From JAOUJD01 sp963841815 (GTDB taxonomy: Bacteria > Pseudomonadota > Gammaproteobacteria > Burkholderiales > Burkholderiaceae_F): 64,000 nt of DNA. Location: positions 62,001 through 126,000 of the forward strand of contig CAWJEE010000016.1 of NCBI GenBank assembly GCA_963841815.1, in the 5' to 3' direction. A program made the position numbers and the translations under genes. Below the pieces are notes generated by a model. The model did no database searches. It saw nothing but the letters and a program-made list of their open reading frames with translations, and was not told the DNA's origin. This document shows, one piece after another, positions 27,513-36,368 of this stretch (the first letter of the stretch is position 1; the number at the start of each line of letters is the position of its first letter).

Positions 27513-28421
27513 ATGCGGAGCGGAGTTCGCGTGAGCTTGCAGATGAGGTCATCGACGGCAATTCGCTGGACCGGCGATCGGCCCGGCGGTCGACGGCTCG
27601 CCGCACTGGTCGCTGGCGCGCTGCTGCTCGCCGGCTGCGCCACGCAGATCCAGGACAGGGAGGCCGTAGGCCCCGACGGCGCGGGCGGCAAGGCGATCGC
27701 GTTCCAGCGCAAGAGCCTCACGCCGACCGACGGCGGTCGCCTGGTGCTGCCCGACGAACTGCTGGCCGGCGACATCCTGCTGTCGGCCGATCCCGGAATT
27801 GCCTCGGCCGGCATCCGCCTCCTGACGACCTCGCCTGTCAGCCACGCGGCGATCTACGTGGGCAACGGCGAGGTCGCCGAAGCGCTGCGCGGTGGCGTTC
27901 GGTTGCGCAGCATCGATCGCGTCCTCCAGGAGGAAACCGTCGTCGCGGCGTTCCGCCATCCCGTGCTGGATGAAGAGCGCGCGCAGCGCATGAGCCAGTT
28001 CGCGCGCGAACAGGTCGGCAAGCCGTATGACTTCGTCGGCGTCGTGATGCACGCGCCGTTCGCGCTGCAGCGGCGGGTGTGCGAGTTTCCGGGCGTGCCA
28101 ACCTTGCTGCGCGAAGCCTGCCTGTCCACGCTCGCCACCTTGCAGCTGATCCACGGCAGCGACGACCGCTTCTTCTGCTCGCAGTTCGTGCTCGAGTCGT
28201 ATCGCGCGGTGGGCCTGCCCATCACGCGCGCCCGCCCGCACTGGGTGTCGCCCGAAGACATCATGCACATGCGGGCGGGCGACGTCTCGTCGCTGCCGGT
28301 CGAACAGCCGTTGATCTACGTGGGACACCTCAAGTTCACGGCGCTGGCGATGCCGCTGCCGGGACTCTCGATCCCGTTGCCCGTCCCGCCTTCGGGCGAG
28401 GCGCGCACGCCGGGGCGCTGA
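27513..28421 (+). CDS. Lipoprotein with YiiX/YebB-like permuted papain fold
   Basis: A ~302-residue predicted lipoprotein (lipobox LLAGC near residue 42) carrying a permuted NlpC/P60-like (YiiX/DUF830) domain. LLAGDILLSADP is followed by the His motif SPVSHAAIYVGNGEVAEAL, and the catalytic Cys sits in DDRFFCSQFVLESYRAVG near the C-terminus, the reversed order typical of this group. Such proteins act on cell-wall peptides or lipids; the substrate is unknown. An alternative ATG at 27543 gives a shorter signal peptide and is equally plausible. Confidence 0.8.
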   Translation: MRSGVRVSLQMRSSTAIRWTGDRPGGRRLAALVAGALLLAGCATQIQDREAVGPDGAGGKAIAFQRKSLTPTDGGRLVLPDELLAGDILLSADPGIASAGIRLLTTSPVSHAAIYVGNGEVAEALRGGVRLRSIDRVLQEETVVAAFRHPVLDEERAQRMSQFAREQVGKPYDFVGVVMHAPFALQRRVCEFPGVPTLLREACLSTLATLQLIHGSDDRFFCSQFVLESYRAVGLPITRARPHWVSPEDIMHMRAGDVSSLPVEQPLIYVGHLKFTALAMPLPGLSIPLPVPPSGEARTPGR

Positions 28422-28554
28422 AACGCGTCGGCGCAGCGCCTGGCGTTGAGTGCGATCAACGCAAGGCGCGGTTCGCGACCCATCCTGAAAGCGTTTCGTC
28501 CGGCGCGGTCCGTGCGGACCGCCGGGCGACGGCCGCTGTTCTCCGGAGTCCCTC

Positions 28555-30393
28555 ATGTCCGCCGTTCCACTCGCCCTCGTCGAGTCCCCGCGCAAAGCCG
28601 ACCAACCCGCTCAGGTTCCCGCGCTCCGCGCTCCGCGGCGCGTGGCCATCGATCCGCCCGCCGAGAAGTTCCTCGCAGAACCGGTGCCGCTCGCGAACTA
28701 CGACCGCTCGATCCGCGCGGCCGTTTCGCGCGCGAGTCGCGGCATCGCGTGGCCGTCGCTGGTCAGCGCCTGGGCCGACTGGTACTGGCATCTCGCGTCT
28801 GCGCCCGGCAAGCAGATGGAACTCGCGAGCAAGGCGCAGCGCAAGGCGGCCAAGTACGCGCTCTACGCGCTCGAGGCGATGCGCGGCGAGACCGAGCCGT
28901 GCATCGACCCGCTGCCGCAGGACCGGCGCTTCGTCGATCCGGCGTGGCAGCAGCCGCCGTTCAACCTGTTCCACCAGAGCTTCCTGCTGATGCAGCAGTG
29001 GATCTGGAACGCGACCAACCATGTCGCCGGCGTCAGCCGCCATCACGAGCGGATGGTCACGTTCACGGCGCGGCAGATGCTCGACGTGCTGAGCCCGACC
29101 AACTTCCTGCCGACCAACCCCGAAGTCATCGCGCGCACGATGGAAACGGGCGGCATGAACCTGGCGCAGGGCGCGCACGACTGGTGGCGCGACGCGCTGG
29201 CGACCTTCGCCGGCAAGCCGGCGCCCGACGGCGCGAGCTTCCGGCCCGGACACGAGGTCGCGGTGACGCCGGGCAAGGTGGTGCTGCGCAACGACCTGAT
29301 CGAGCTGATCCAGTACTCACCGGCGACGAAGACCGTGTACGCGCAGCCGATGCTGATCGTTCCGTCGCCGATCCTGAAGTACTACATCCTCGACCTGTCG
29401 CCGGGCAACTCGATGGTGCGGCACCTGGTCGAGCAGGGCCACACGGTGTTCATGCTGTCGTGGCGCAACCCGGACGCGCGCGACCGCGAACTCGGCGTCG
29501 ACCATTACCTGCGGCTCGGCATCCGCGCGGCGATCGACGCGGTCTCCGCGATCTGCGGCGGCCAGAAGGTGCACGCGGTCGGCTACTGCCTCGGCGGCAC
29601 CTTCCTCGCGATGCTCGCGGCGTCGATGGCCGGCGCGGGCGACGAGCGCATCGGGTCGCTGACGCTGCTGGCGGCCGAGGTCGACTTCACCGAGGCAGGC
29701 GAACTGTCGATCTTCATCGACGACAGCCAACTCGTGTACCTCGAAGACATGACGTGGGAACAGGGCTACCTCGACGGCAAGCAGATGTCGGGCGCCTTCA
29801 CGCTGCTCAACTCGAACGACCTGCTGTGGTCGCGGCTGGTGCGCCAGTACCTGATGGGCGAGGCGCCCAAGCACACCGACCTCACCGCCTGGAACGTCGA
29901 CACGACGCGCCTGCCGCACCGGATGCACACGGAGTACCTGCGCAAGCTCTACCTGAACAACGATCTCGCGTCGGGGCGGTACCGCTACGACGGCCGCGCG
30001 CTGGCACTGAGCGACATCCGCGCACCGATCTTCCTCGTCGGCACCGAGCGCGATCACGTCGCGCCGTGGAGGTCCGTGTACATGATGCATCTGTACGCGG
30101 ACACCGAGATCGCGTTCTGCCTCACCAGCGGCGGGCACAACGTCGGTATCGTCAACCCGCCGGGGACCGCCGGGCCGCCGCGGCACTTCCGCGTGGCGAC
30201 GAAGGCGCCGGACGAGCGCTACGTCGACCCCGACCAGTGGTTCGCGCGGAACGAGCCGCAGGACGGCTCCTGGTGGCCGACCTGGGAGCGCTGGCTGGCC
30301 GAGCGGTCGGGCGAGCGCGCGGCGCCGCCGGGGCCGCATCGCGACTACATGCCGATGGGCAACGCGCCGGGGACGTACGTGCTGATGCAGTAG
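28555..30393 (+). CDS. phaC: Polyhydroxyalkanoate synthase, class I
   Basis: A 612-residue PHA synthase that polymerises 3-hydroxyacyl-CoA on granule surfaces. The N-terminal PhaC_N domain (SPTNFLPTNPEVI) precedes the alpha/beta-hydrolase domain. The lipase-like box is GYCLGG with nucleophile Cys345; Asp500 (TERDHVAPW) and His528 (SGGHNVGIVNPP) complete the triad. The length fits a class I single-subunit enzyme. The start at 28555 has CCGGAG upstream. No phaA/B/P/Z genes adjoin, though a thiolase lies 1.6 kb upstream. It is convergent with the CZB-GGDEF gene. Confidence 0.95.
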   Translation: MSAVPLALVESPRKADQPAQVPALRAPRRVAIDPPAEKFLAEPVPLANYDRSIRAAVSRASRGIAWPSLVSAWADWYWHLASAPGKQMELASKAQRKAAKYALYALEAMRGETEPCIDPLPQDRRFVDPAWQQPPFNLFHQSFLLMQQWIWNATNHVAGVSRHHERMVTFTARQMLDVLSPTNFLPTNPEVIARTMETGGMNLAQGAHDWWRDALATFAGKPAPDGASFRPGHEVAVTPGKVVLRNDLIELIQYSPATKTVYAQPMLIVPSPILKYYILDLSPGNSMVRHLVEQGHTVFMLSWRNPDARDRELGVDHYLRLGIRAAIDAVSAICGGQKVHAVGYCLGGTFLAMLAASMAGAGDERIGSLTLLAAEVDFTEAGELSIFIDDSQLVYLEDMTWEQGYLDGKQMSGAFTLLNSNDLLWSRLVRQYLMGEAPKHTDLTAWNVDTTRLPHRMHTEYLRKLYLNNDLASGRYRYDGRALALSDIRAPIFLVGTERDHVAPWRSVYMMHLYADTEIAFCLTSGGHNVGIVNPPGTAGPPRHFRVATKAPDERYVDPDQWFARNEPQDGSWWPTWERWLAERSGERAAPPGPHRDYMPMGNAPGTYVLMQ

Positions 30394-30446
30394 CGCCCGG
30401 CCTGCACGCGGTCGACGCGCCGCTGCGTGGTCGACGTGCGCGGGAA

Positions 30447-31366
30447 CTACACGTCGGCCGTTGCCGGGTCCGCTTGCCGGTCGGCCCAGCGCCAGGTGTC
30501 CCGCCCCGCCGACTTGGCGGCGTACAGCGCGTGGTCGGCACGGGCGATCGCGTGCGCCGTCGACTCGCCGTCGTCGACCTCGGCCAGGCCGGCACTTGCG
30601 CGCAGGCCGAGAGCCTCTCCGCTCGGTCAAGCGCAGCGGGCTGTCGCGCAGGGCCTGAAGGATGCGCTGCACGGCGCGCTGCGCGGCGTCGCGATCCGCC
30701 GTCTGCAGCAAGGCAACGAACTCTTCTCCGCCGAAGCGAACCACAGGTTCGCCCGCGCGGCAATGATGCTTCAGCAACGCCGCGGCATGCTTCAGGGCGA
30801 GGTCGCCGACAGCGTGCCCGTGCAGGTCGTTGACGCTCTTGAAGTGGTCCAGGTCCAGCATCATGACCACCAGCGACTCGCCGTGACGACGCGCCTGCGC
30901 GTGGCAGCGCTCGAACTCCTCTTCCAGCCCGTGACGCAGCGGCAGGCCCGGTCAGGGCGTCGAGCCGTGCGCTGTGCGCAAGGTAGGCGTTCTTCAGCAG
31001 GGACAGTGCGGCGACGACGCCCGCCTGGGCGTGCTCGAAGTCGTCGAGGTCGGCGGCATCGCCGCGGTCGCCGTTCAGGATGCGGCCGCAGATGCGGCGC
31101 GCGGCGTCGTGCATCTGCCGGTGATTGCGGTCGAGGCGCCGCAGCGTCGCGGCATCGATGCGCGCAAGGCGCTCGCGGTGGCTCTCCAGCCAACGGTCGA
31201 AGTGGCAGCAGTGGTGCGCGTCGCTCGACAGCACGTCGTCGCCCGGGTGCGTGCCCAGCACCGCGCAGCGCAACACCAGGCGGGTCCACGCCATGTGCCA
31301 CTGCGCGGCCTCGTCCAACTCGGCCACGAAGTGGCGAGTCGCGCGGCTGAACGTTCTATCGACCAT
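30447..31366 (-). pseudogene. Zinc-regulated diguanylate cyclase (DgcZ-like, CZB-GGDEF), frame broken twice
   Basis: Synthesises cyclic di-GMP from GTP. The N-terminal ~120 residues look like a CZB zinc-sensing domain: WHMAWTRLVLRCAVLG, then HHCCHFDRWL and NRHQ-type helix NHRQMHDAARRI supply the His/Cys set. The GGDEF domain follows, with active site RFGGEEF. The RxxD inhibitory site is replaced (RAGE). The frame shifts by +1 near 30948 (in DALTG) and near 30617. Removing both gives 305 residues, matching E. coli DgcZ in size and architecture. Convergent with phaC. Confidence 0.82.
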
Positions 31367-31398
31367 GGTCCACCTGCGCCGGGCACGCTACCCGCGCA

Positions 31399-31959
31399 TC
31401 ACCAGCGCCGCACGCGCCCCGTGTCGATGTGCACGAACTGGTCGGCGTAGTAGCCGACGCCGCCGGCCTTGAGCGACACCGCTGCGTCGCGCAGGTCGGC
31501 GAGCGGCACGCCGGGCAGTCGGACGTCGATCGCGCGGCCTTCCATGTGCAGGCTGTGGCGTGCGACGCCGCCGCCGCGTGTGGTGCGCAGCGTCTCGTTG
31601 GTCGCCGGATTGCGGTAGCCCGAGATCACCTCGAACGGCTGCGTGCCGCCGACGAGCGTGCGCACCTGGTGCAGCAGGTCGAACAGGCGCGGATCGATCT
31701 GGCCGATGTCGCCGCTGTAGTGGTCGCGCAGGAAGCGGTTCAGCGTCGATAGCGCGTCCGGCACGTAGCTCTGCTCGACCGCATACACGAGCGCGATCCG
31801 CTCGCGCGTGTGCGTGTGGACCATCGACAGGTCGCGCGCGCTCGGCGGCGGGATGCTGGCGCTCGCCGTATGCGCGACGGGCAGCATGCTGGCGGCCGCG
31901 ATGCCGGCAGAGTGCTTCAGGAAGAAGCGGCGGCGAAAGCAGTGGTTCTTGTCGCTCAT
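31399..31959 (-). CDS. YcbK/DUF882 family murein-type peptidase
   Basis: A 186-residue exported protein with a Tat-like N-terminus (CFRRRFFLKHSAG, hydrophobic core, cleavage near TASAS). The zinc-peptidase M15-like (DUF882) domain has GYRNPATN, the SLHMEGRAID zinc motif and terminal FVHIDTG. The family cuts or binds murein cross-links. It follows ldtD by nine bases, the same order as ycbB-ycbK in E. coli, supporting a joint role in 3-3 cross-linked peptidoglycan maintenance. Confidence 0.9.
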   Translation of the reverse strand: MSDKNHCFRRRFFLKHSAGIAAASMLPVAHTASASIPPPSARDLSMVHTHTRERIALVYAVEQSYVPDALSTLNRFLRDHYSGDIGQIDPRLFDLLHQVRTLVGGTQPFEVISGYRNPATNETLRTTRGGGVARHSLHMEGRAIDVRLPGVPLADLRDAAVSLKAGGVGYYADQFVHIDTGRVRRW

Positions 31960-31968
31960 GGTCCGTCG

Positions 31969-33528
31969 CTAAAGGGCGGGCCGCGGCTGACGCAGCGCGG
32001 CGTCGAGGCGGCGATCGTGGCCGTAGATATCGTCATAGAAATGCACACGACTTTGTTTCACCATAGCAGTTCCATAGGCAATGAGGACCGGCAGAGGTTC
32101 CGCCAGGCGCACGGTCATGGGGTCGTCGTCACTCATCGCCTGACGGATGCGATCCTCGGTCCACCCGGGCATGCCCTGCATGACGAACACGGCAAGTGCG
32201 ACCGGCTGCTCGACGCGGATGCAGCCGTGGCTGAAGTCGCGGCGGTCGCGCTCGAACAGCCGCACCGACGGCGTGTGATGCAGGTAGATGTGGTCGTTGT
32301 TCGGAAAGACGAACTTGATGTCGCCGAGCGCGTTTCCCGGCCCGGGTCGCTGGCGGATGCGCGCGCGGCCCGCGAGCACCTCGTCGAGCAGCGTCGGCGA
32401 CAGGTCGGTCACCATGCGGCTGCCGACGACGAACTCGAAGCCTTCGCGGTCCCAGTAGGCCGGATCGCGGCGCAGGCGGGGAACGACCTCCCCGCGCGCA
32501 ATCGACGGCGGCACGTTCCAGAACGGCTGGAACTCGATGAAACGCATCTGCTCGATGAACAGCGGCGTGCGCGTGTTCAACGCCCTGCCGACGATGATCT
32601 TCATCGCCTGGCGCACGACGATGCGCTCGCCCTCGACCTCGTACGCGCGCAGCACGAACTCGGGGATGTTGATCACGACCATGCGCGGCCCCTGCATCAG
32701 CGGCGTCCAGCGCAGGCGTTCGAGCATCAGTTCGAGCTGCCGCACGCGCGCGGCGGGCGGCTCCTGCAGCTGCGCCAGCGTTGCCCTCCCGATGACGCCA
32801 TCGGTCGTCAGGCCGTGACGCTGCTGGAACGCGCGCACGCCGTCGGCCAGCGCCTCGTCGTAGATCGCGGACGTCACCGTCGAAGCGGGCAGGTCGCCGA
32901 GGGCGACCAGGCGTTCGCGCAGCAGCGGCGCGCCCGCGTACGGTTGTCCCGGTTCCAGCTTCGGCGGGCTGCCGCGATCGCCGGGCGGCAGCGGCGGCAG
33001 CGACGACTTCCAGGCCGGGTGATCGGCGAGCACGCGGTACTGCGCCAGTGCCTCGCGGAGCCGCTCGTACTGCGCGAAGCGCGGCGCGGCCTCGCGCGTC
33101 GCGTCGGCGAGCCGCCCGCCCTCCACGGCGCGACGCAACACCGCTTCTGGGTCGAAGGCGCTCCGCATCAACGCATACCCGTGCGGCAACTCGCCGGGTG
33201 CCACGCGGCCGTGGTGAAGGTCGCCGAGGTAGCGCGTCATGGCGGCTGTCAGGTGGCGATCGAACGCGGCGACGGCGGCCGGATCGGCGAGGCCTTGCCG
33301 CCCGAGGCGGCCTGCAGCTTGCGCGAGCCGCTCGGCGTCGTAGTCCGCGGGATCGAGGCCGTGGCTCCCTGCACTACCCAACAGCGCCAGCGCCTGCTGC
33401 GCCTGGACGCTTGGCCGCCCTTCGATGGACCAGGCGAGCGGCTCGACGGCGAAGGCCGCGTGCGCCATCAGCGCCAGGAACGCAGCGGCGAGCGAGCGAA
33501 CTACCCCCATTGCTCCATTGTTGTTCAT
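31969..33528 (-). CDS. ldtD: L,D-transpeptidase (YcbB/LdtD family)
   Basis: A 519-residue periplasmic enzyme forming 3-3 peptidoglycan cross-links. A signal peptide is followed by the scaffold domain, a PG_binding_1 repeat (DGVRAFQQRHGLTTDGVIGRATLAQLQ) and the YkuD catalytic domain. The latter contains IYLHHTPS and the active-site motif DFSHGCIRVEQP with the nucleophilic Cys. The start at 33528 (or 33510) gives a proper signal peptide; the frame is open much further upstream but overlaps the divergent cytochrome gene antisense. First gene of the ldtD-ycbK pair. Confidence 0.93.
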   Translation of the reverse strand: MNNNGAMGVVRSLAAAFLALMAHAAFAVEPLAWSIEGRPSVQAQQALALLGSAGSHGLDPADYDAERLAQAAGRLGRQGLADPAAVAAFDRHLTAAMTRYLGDLHHGRVAPGELPHGYALMRSAFDPEAVLRRAVEGGRLADATREAAPRFAQYERLREALAQYRVLADHPAWKSSLPPLPPGDRGSPPKLEPGQPYAGAPLLRERLVALGDLPASTVTSAIYDEALADGVRAFQQRHGLTTDGVIGRATLAQLQEPPAARVRQLELMLERLRWTPLMQGPRMVVINIPEFVLRAYEVEGERIVVRQAMKIIVGRALNTRTPLFIEQMRFIEFQPFWNVPPSIARGEVVPRLRRDPAYWDREGFEFVVGSRMVTDLSPTLLDEVLAGRARIRQRPGPGNALGDIKFVFPNNDHIYLHHTPSVRLFERDRRDFSHGCIRVEQPVALAVFVMQGMPGWTEDRIRQAMSDDDPMTVRLAEPLPVLIAYGTAMVKQSRVHFYDDIYGHDRRLDAALRQPRPAL

Positions 33529-33673
33529 TCGCGCGCGCCCGCCATGATCGGCGGCATGAGGATGAAGACTTCGAGTCGCTCCCGCTGCGCCAGCTTGCGC
33601 CGTCCGGGCTAAGTTCAAGGCGCATCTGGAAACGGTGCGGCCGGGGTAAGGAACGCTACGTAGCGCGCCGCCG

Positions 33674-33711
33674 CTTAGGAAGTTCTTAGCAATCACTGAG
33701 CGAAGTATTAC
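33674..33711 (+). promoter_or_regulatory. Candidate response-regulator box and promoter for the cytochrome operon
   Basis: CTTAG repeats at 33674-33678 and 33685-33689 have the 11-bp period of PmrA/QseB boxes. A -10-like TATTAC follows at 33706-33711, 37 bases before the cytochrome ATG. The regulator could be the OmpR-type protein encoded at 4141-4806. Inferred. Confidence 0.4.
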
Positions 33712-33747
33712 GAACGCGCTCCGCCGCGACTCACTACGGTAGCGGTC

Positions 33748-34797
33748 ATGAAAGCCGCCGCCGTTCTTGCAATCACGCTGGCCGCCATCGCGACGCTCGC
33801 CGCGGCCGCGCCACGCGCCGAGCCCCTGCCGCAGCGCCTCAGCGCCACGGGGCTCTTCGCTCCCGGCTCCACGCGCCTGGCGGCCGGTGTGATGGCGTTC
33901 GCGCCGCAGTACCCGCTGTGGTCCGACGGCACGCGCAAGCGCCGCTGGATCCAGTTGCCGCCCGGCGCGTCGATCGACGCGAGCCGCGTCGACGCCTGGG
34001 AGTTTCCGGTCGGCACCAAGGTCTGGAAGGAATTCGGCTACGGCAAGGCGATCGAGACGCGCCTGCTCGAGCGTGTCGCCGATGGTTCGTGGCGCTTCGC
34101 GACTTACGTTTGGAACGTCGACGGCACCGACGCCGTGCTGGCCCCCGAGGACGGCGCGGTCGTCGCGGCGAGCGATGCGCCCGGCGGCCGCTATGCAGTG
34201 CCGAGCCGCGGCGACTGCGTCGCCTGCCACGAGGGACCCGCCGTCCCCGTGCTCGGCTTCACCGCGCTGCAGTTGTCGCCGGACCGCGACCCGCTCGCAC
34301 CCCACGCCGACGCGAAACGCGCCGACCAGGTGGATCTCGGAAGCCTGGTTGCGCGCGGAGTGCTGCGCGGCCTGCCGCCCGAACTGCTGTCCGCGCCGCC
34401 GCGCATCGATGCGCCCACGCCGACTGCTCGCGCCGCGCTCGGCTACCTCCACGGCAACTGCGGCCATTGCCACAACGCGGCCGGCGCGTTGACAGGGCTC
34501 GAACTCCTGCTCGCGCAGCAGGCCGGGCACGACACGCACAGCGCGGAGCGCACGCTGGAGTCGCTGCTCGGCCACTCGAGCCGCTTCCGTCCGAACGGCA
34601 GCGAGGCGACGCAGCGCATCGCCGCGGACCAGGGCAGCAGCGTGCTGACGCTGCGCATGAAGACCGACAACCCGCTCGCCCGCATGCCGCCGCTCGGCGT
34701 ACAGGTAGTGGACACCGAGGGCATTGCACTGATCGAACGCTGGATTGCCAACGACCTGCAACCCGCTCTTTTCACCCTCCAGGAGACCGCACCATGA
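33748..34797 (+). CDS. Diheme c-type cytochrome-like protein (SO2930/HNE_0200-like)
   Basis: A 349-residue exported protein with a cleavable signal peptide (ends ...AAAAPRA). Two haem-binding motifs are present, CVACH (~residue 157) and CGHCH (~244), after an N-terminal region with PLWSDGTRKRRWIQLPPG and WEFPVGTKVWKEF. The pattern recalls the SO2930/HNE_0200 family of periplasmic diheme proteins, whose role in electron transfer is not defined. Its stop overlaps the next gene's ATG (ATGA), so the two cytochromes are translationally coupled. Confidence 0.82.
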   Translation: MKAAAVLAITLAAIATLAAAAPRAEPLPQRLSATGLFAPGSTRLAAGVMAFAPQYPLWSDGTRKRRWIQLPPGASIDASRVDAWEFPVGTKVWKEFGYGKAIETRLLERVADGSWRFATYVWNVDGTDAVLAPEDGAVVAASDAPGGRYAVPSRGDCVACHEGPAVPVLGFTALQLSPDRDPLAPHADAKRADQVDLGSLVARGVLRGLPPELLSAPPRIDAPTPTARAALGYLHGNCGHCHNAAGALTGLELLLAQQAGHDTHSAERTLESLLGHSSRFRPNGSEATQRIAADQGSSVLTLRMKTDNPLARMPPLGVQVVDTEGIALIERWIANDLQPALFTLQETAP

Positions 34798-35381
34798 AGT
34801 TGAAACGCATCCCGCTCGAATACGCCATCCTCGGCGTCGCTGTCGTCACGACGCTCGCCGTGGCCTATCCCGCCCACGCGCAGACCGCGACCGAGGGCAC
34901 CGCGGACAAGGTCAGGCGCGGCAATTACCTGGTCGCCACATCCGGCTGCCACGATTGCCATACACCCTGGAAGATGGGCGAGAGAGGGCCCGAACCGGAC
35001 ATGACGCGCGCCCTGTCCGGCCATCCCGAAGGCATGGCGCTGCCGCCCGCGCCGAAACCCGAGAGCCCGTGGATCATGACCGCGGCCGCGACGAACACGG
35101 CGTGGGCCGGCCCGTGGGGCGTCAGCTTCACTGCGAACCTGACGCCTGATCCCGAGACCGGCCTCGGCAAATGGACGCAACGCAACTTCTCCGAGACGAT
35201 CCGCACCGGCCGCCACATGGGGCGTGGCCGCCAGATCCTGCCGCCGATGCCGATCCCCGCGTACCGGAACTTCACGGACGCGGACCTCGAGGCGATCTTC
35301 AGTTACCTGCAGACGCTGCCGGCCATCCGGAACCGCGTGCCGGAACCGCTGCCGCCGGCGGCAGCGGTGGCGGCAAAGTAG
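34794..35381 (+). CDS. Monohaem c-type cytochrome
   Basis: A 195-residue periplasmic or membrane-anchored cytochrome c. The hydrophobic N-terminus is followed by RGNYLVATSGCHDCHTPW with the haem-binding CHDCH, and a downstream Met-rich stretch (GRGRQILPPMPIPAYRNFTDADLEAIFSYLQTLPAIRNRVP) supplies the axial Met, as in alcohol-dehydrogenase-type cytochromes. Translationally coupled to the diheme gene; together they probably form a periplasmic electron-transfer unit. Confidence 0.9.
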   Translation: MKLKRIPLEYAILGVAVVTTLAVAYPAHAQTATEGTADKVRRGNYLVATSGCHDCHTPWKMGERGPEPDMTRALSGHPEGMALPPAPKPESPWIMTAAATNTAWAGPWGVSFTANLTPDPETGLGKWTQRNFSETIRTGRHMGRGRQILPPMPIPAYRNFTDADLEAIFSYLQTLPAIRNRVPEPLPPAAAVAAK

Positions 35382-35579
35382 TGGAAGCGGGCCGCCGCGC
35401 AACGCGGTGGCCCGCCGGTGCGCTTCGCGCGACTCTGGAGCAGGCGGAACTCCCCTGGAGACGGCATCGGACCGCGGAAACGCGGGATCGCATGTCTGGC
35501 TGCGTCGATCGTTTGCGTCTCTTCCTGCAGGGAGTTTCGCTGTCACGCAACCGGACCCTGATCACTGGGAGTGTCCGGC

Positions 35580-35600
35580 AGCCGGTCCCCGAGACCGGCT
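35580..35600 (+). other. Hairpin in the leader of the small secreted protein gene
   Basis: AGCCGGTC (35580-35587) and GACCGGCT (35593-35600) form an 8-bp stem with loop CCCGA, followed by TTTA and, seven bases on, by AGGAGG. It could be a weak terminator of upstream transcription or a leader structure. Confidence 0.4.
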
Positions 35601-35619
35601 TTACTCAGGAGGTCCACCC

Positions 35620-35931
35620 ATGCGCGCCACCTCGTTCTGCCACGTCGCCCTGCTTGCCGCCGCCGTCGTCGCGGGCAGCGCCGATGCCGAATACCGCTGC
35701 AATTCCTCAGCGAGCCAGGCCGACAAGGGAGCCTGCATCGCGGCCGAGAGCGGGCCCGATGCCCTGAGGCACTACGTTCAGCGCATGCGCGTTGTCGAGC
35801 CGCTCTATTTCTTCGATTACGTGAACAACGAAACAGTGCGCGCCTGGGAAGAGAAGGCAAGGCGCGAGCGCGCGGCGCAAGATTCCGAGAACGCGCCAAA
35901 GCCCGAACTCGCGCGCAACTCGCCGCGCTGA
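35620..35931 (+). CDS. Small exported protein of unknown function
   Basis: A 103-residue protein with a clear signal peptide (MRATSFCHVALLAAAVVAGSADA). The mature part has two cysteines in CNSSASQADKGAC, a possible disulfide, then a charged helical tail (EEKARRERAAQDSEN). The start is supported by an excellent ribosome-binding site, AGGAGG nine bases upstream. Not recognised further. A hairpin lies in its leader. Confidence 0.7.
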   Translation: MRATSFCHVALLAAAVVAGSADAEYRCNSSASQADKGACIAAESGPDALRHYVQRMRVVEPLYFFDYVNNETVRAWEEKARRERAAQDSENAPKPELARNSPR

Positions 35932-36097
35932 TCACGCGTGCTCGCCGGTCCCTTCCGGCGGGCCGGCCATACGGTCAGTGCGGCGGCGCGGCGCGCTGCA
36001 CGCATTCCTGCGCACGCCGCGCGAGCAGCGAACGCTTGCGCGCGTTGCGTGTCATCGTCGCCGCGCGCTTGAATTCCGCGCGCGCCCCTGGCCCGCA

Positions 36098-36355
36098 TCA
36101 GCCGCCGCTGAGGGCCTGGACGATGCAGACCTCGTCGGTGGGCCCGACTGCCAGGCCGAGGTCGAACGTCGCTTCGCCGTTGACGAAGAAGCGCACGTGA
36201 CGCCGCATGCGGTCCTGCTCGTCGATCATGCGGAAGCGGATGCCCGGGTACTGGCGGTCCAGGTCCGTGAGCAGGTCGCCCAGCGTGGCGCCCTCGGCCT
36301 CCACCCACGCGCGGCCGGTGTAGGACAGCAGCGGACTCGGGATCAGCACGTTCAT
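36098..36355 (-). CDS. ThiS/MoaD-like ubiquitin-fold protein
   Basis: An 85-residue beta-grasp protein (MNVLIPSPLLSYTGRAWVEAEGATLGDLLTDLDRQYPGI...) ending in LSGG, the di-glycine tail that sulfur carriers such as MoaD and ThiS use for thiocarboxylation. The start at 36355 was chosen for family length. No MoeB/ThiF-type activating enzyme, MoaE or ThiG lies nearby. Thirteen bases separate it from the upstream BNR-propeller gene, so they form one unit. Function in this context unknown. Confidence 0.85.
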   Translation of the reverse strand: MNVLIPSPLLSYTGRAWVEAEGATLGDLLTDLDRQYPGIRFRMIDEQDRMRRHVRFFVNGEATFDLGLAVGPTDEVCIVQALSGG

Positions 36356-36368
36356 CGCGCCGCCTGCT

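Noticed and set aside
33529..34761. N-terminal extension of the ldtD frame to 34761
   Set aside because: It lies antisense to the cytochrome gene and precedes a clear signal peptide at 33528.
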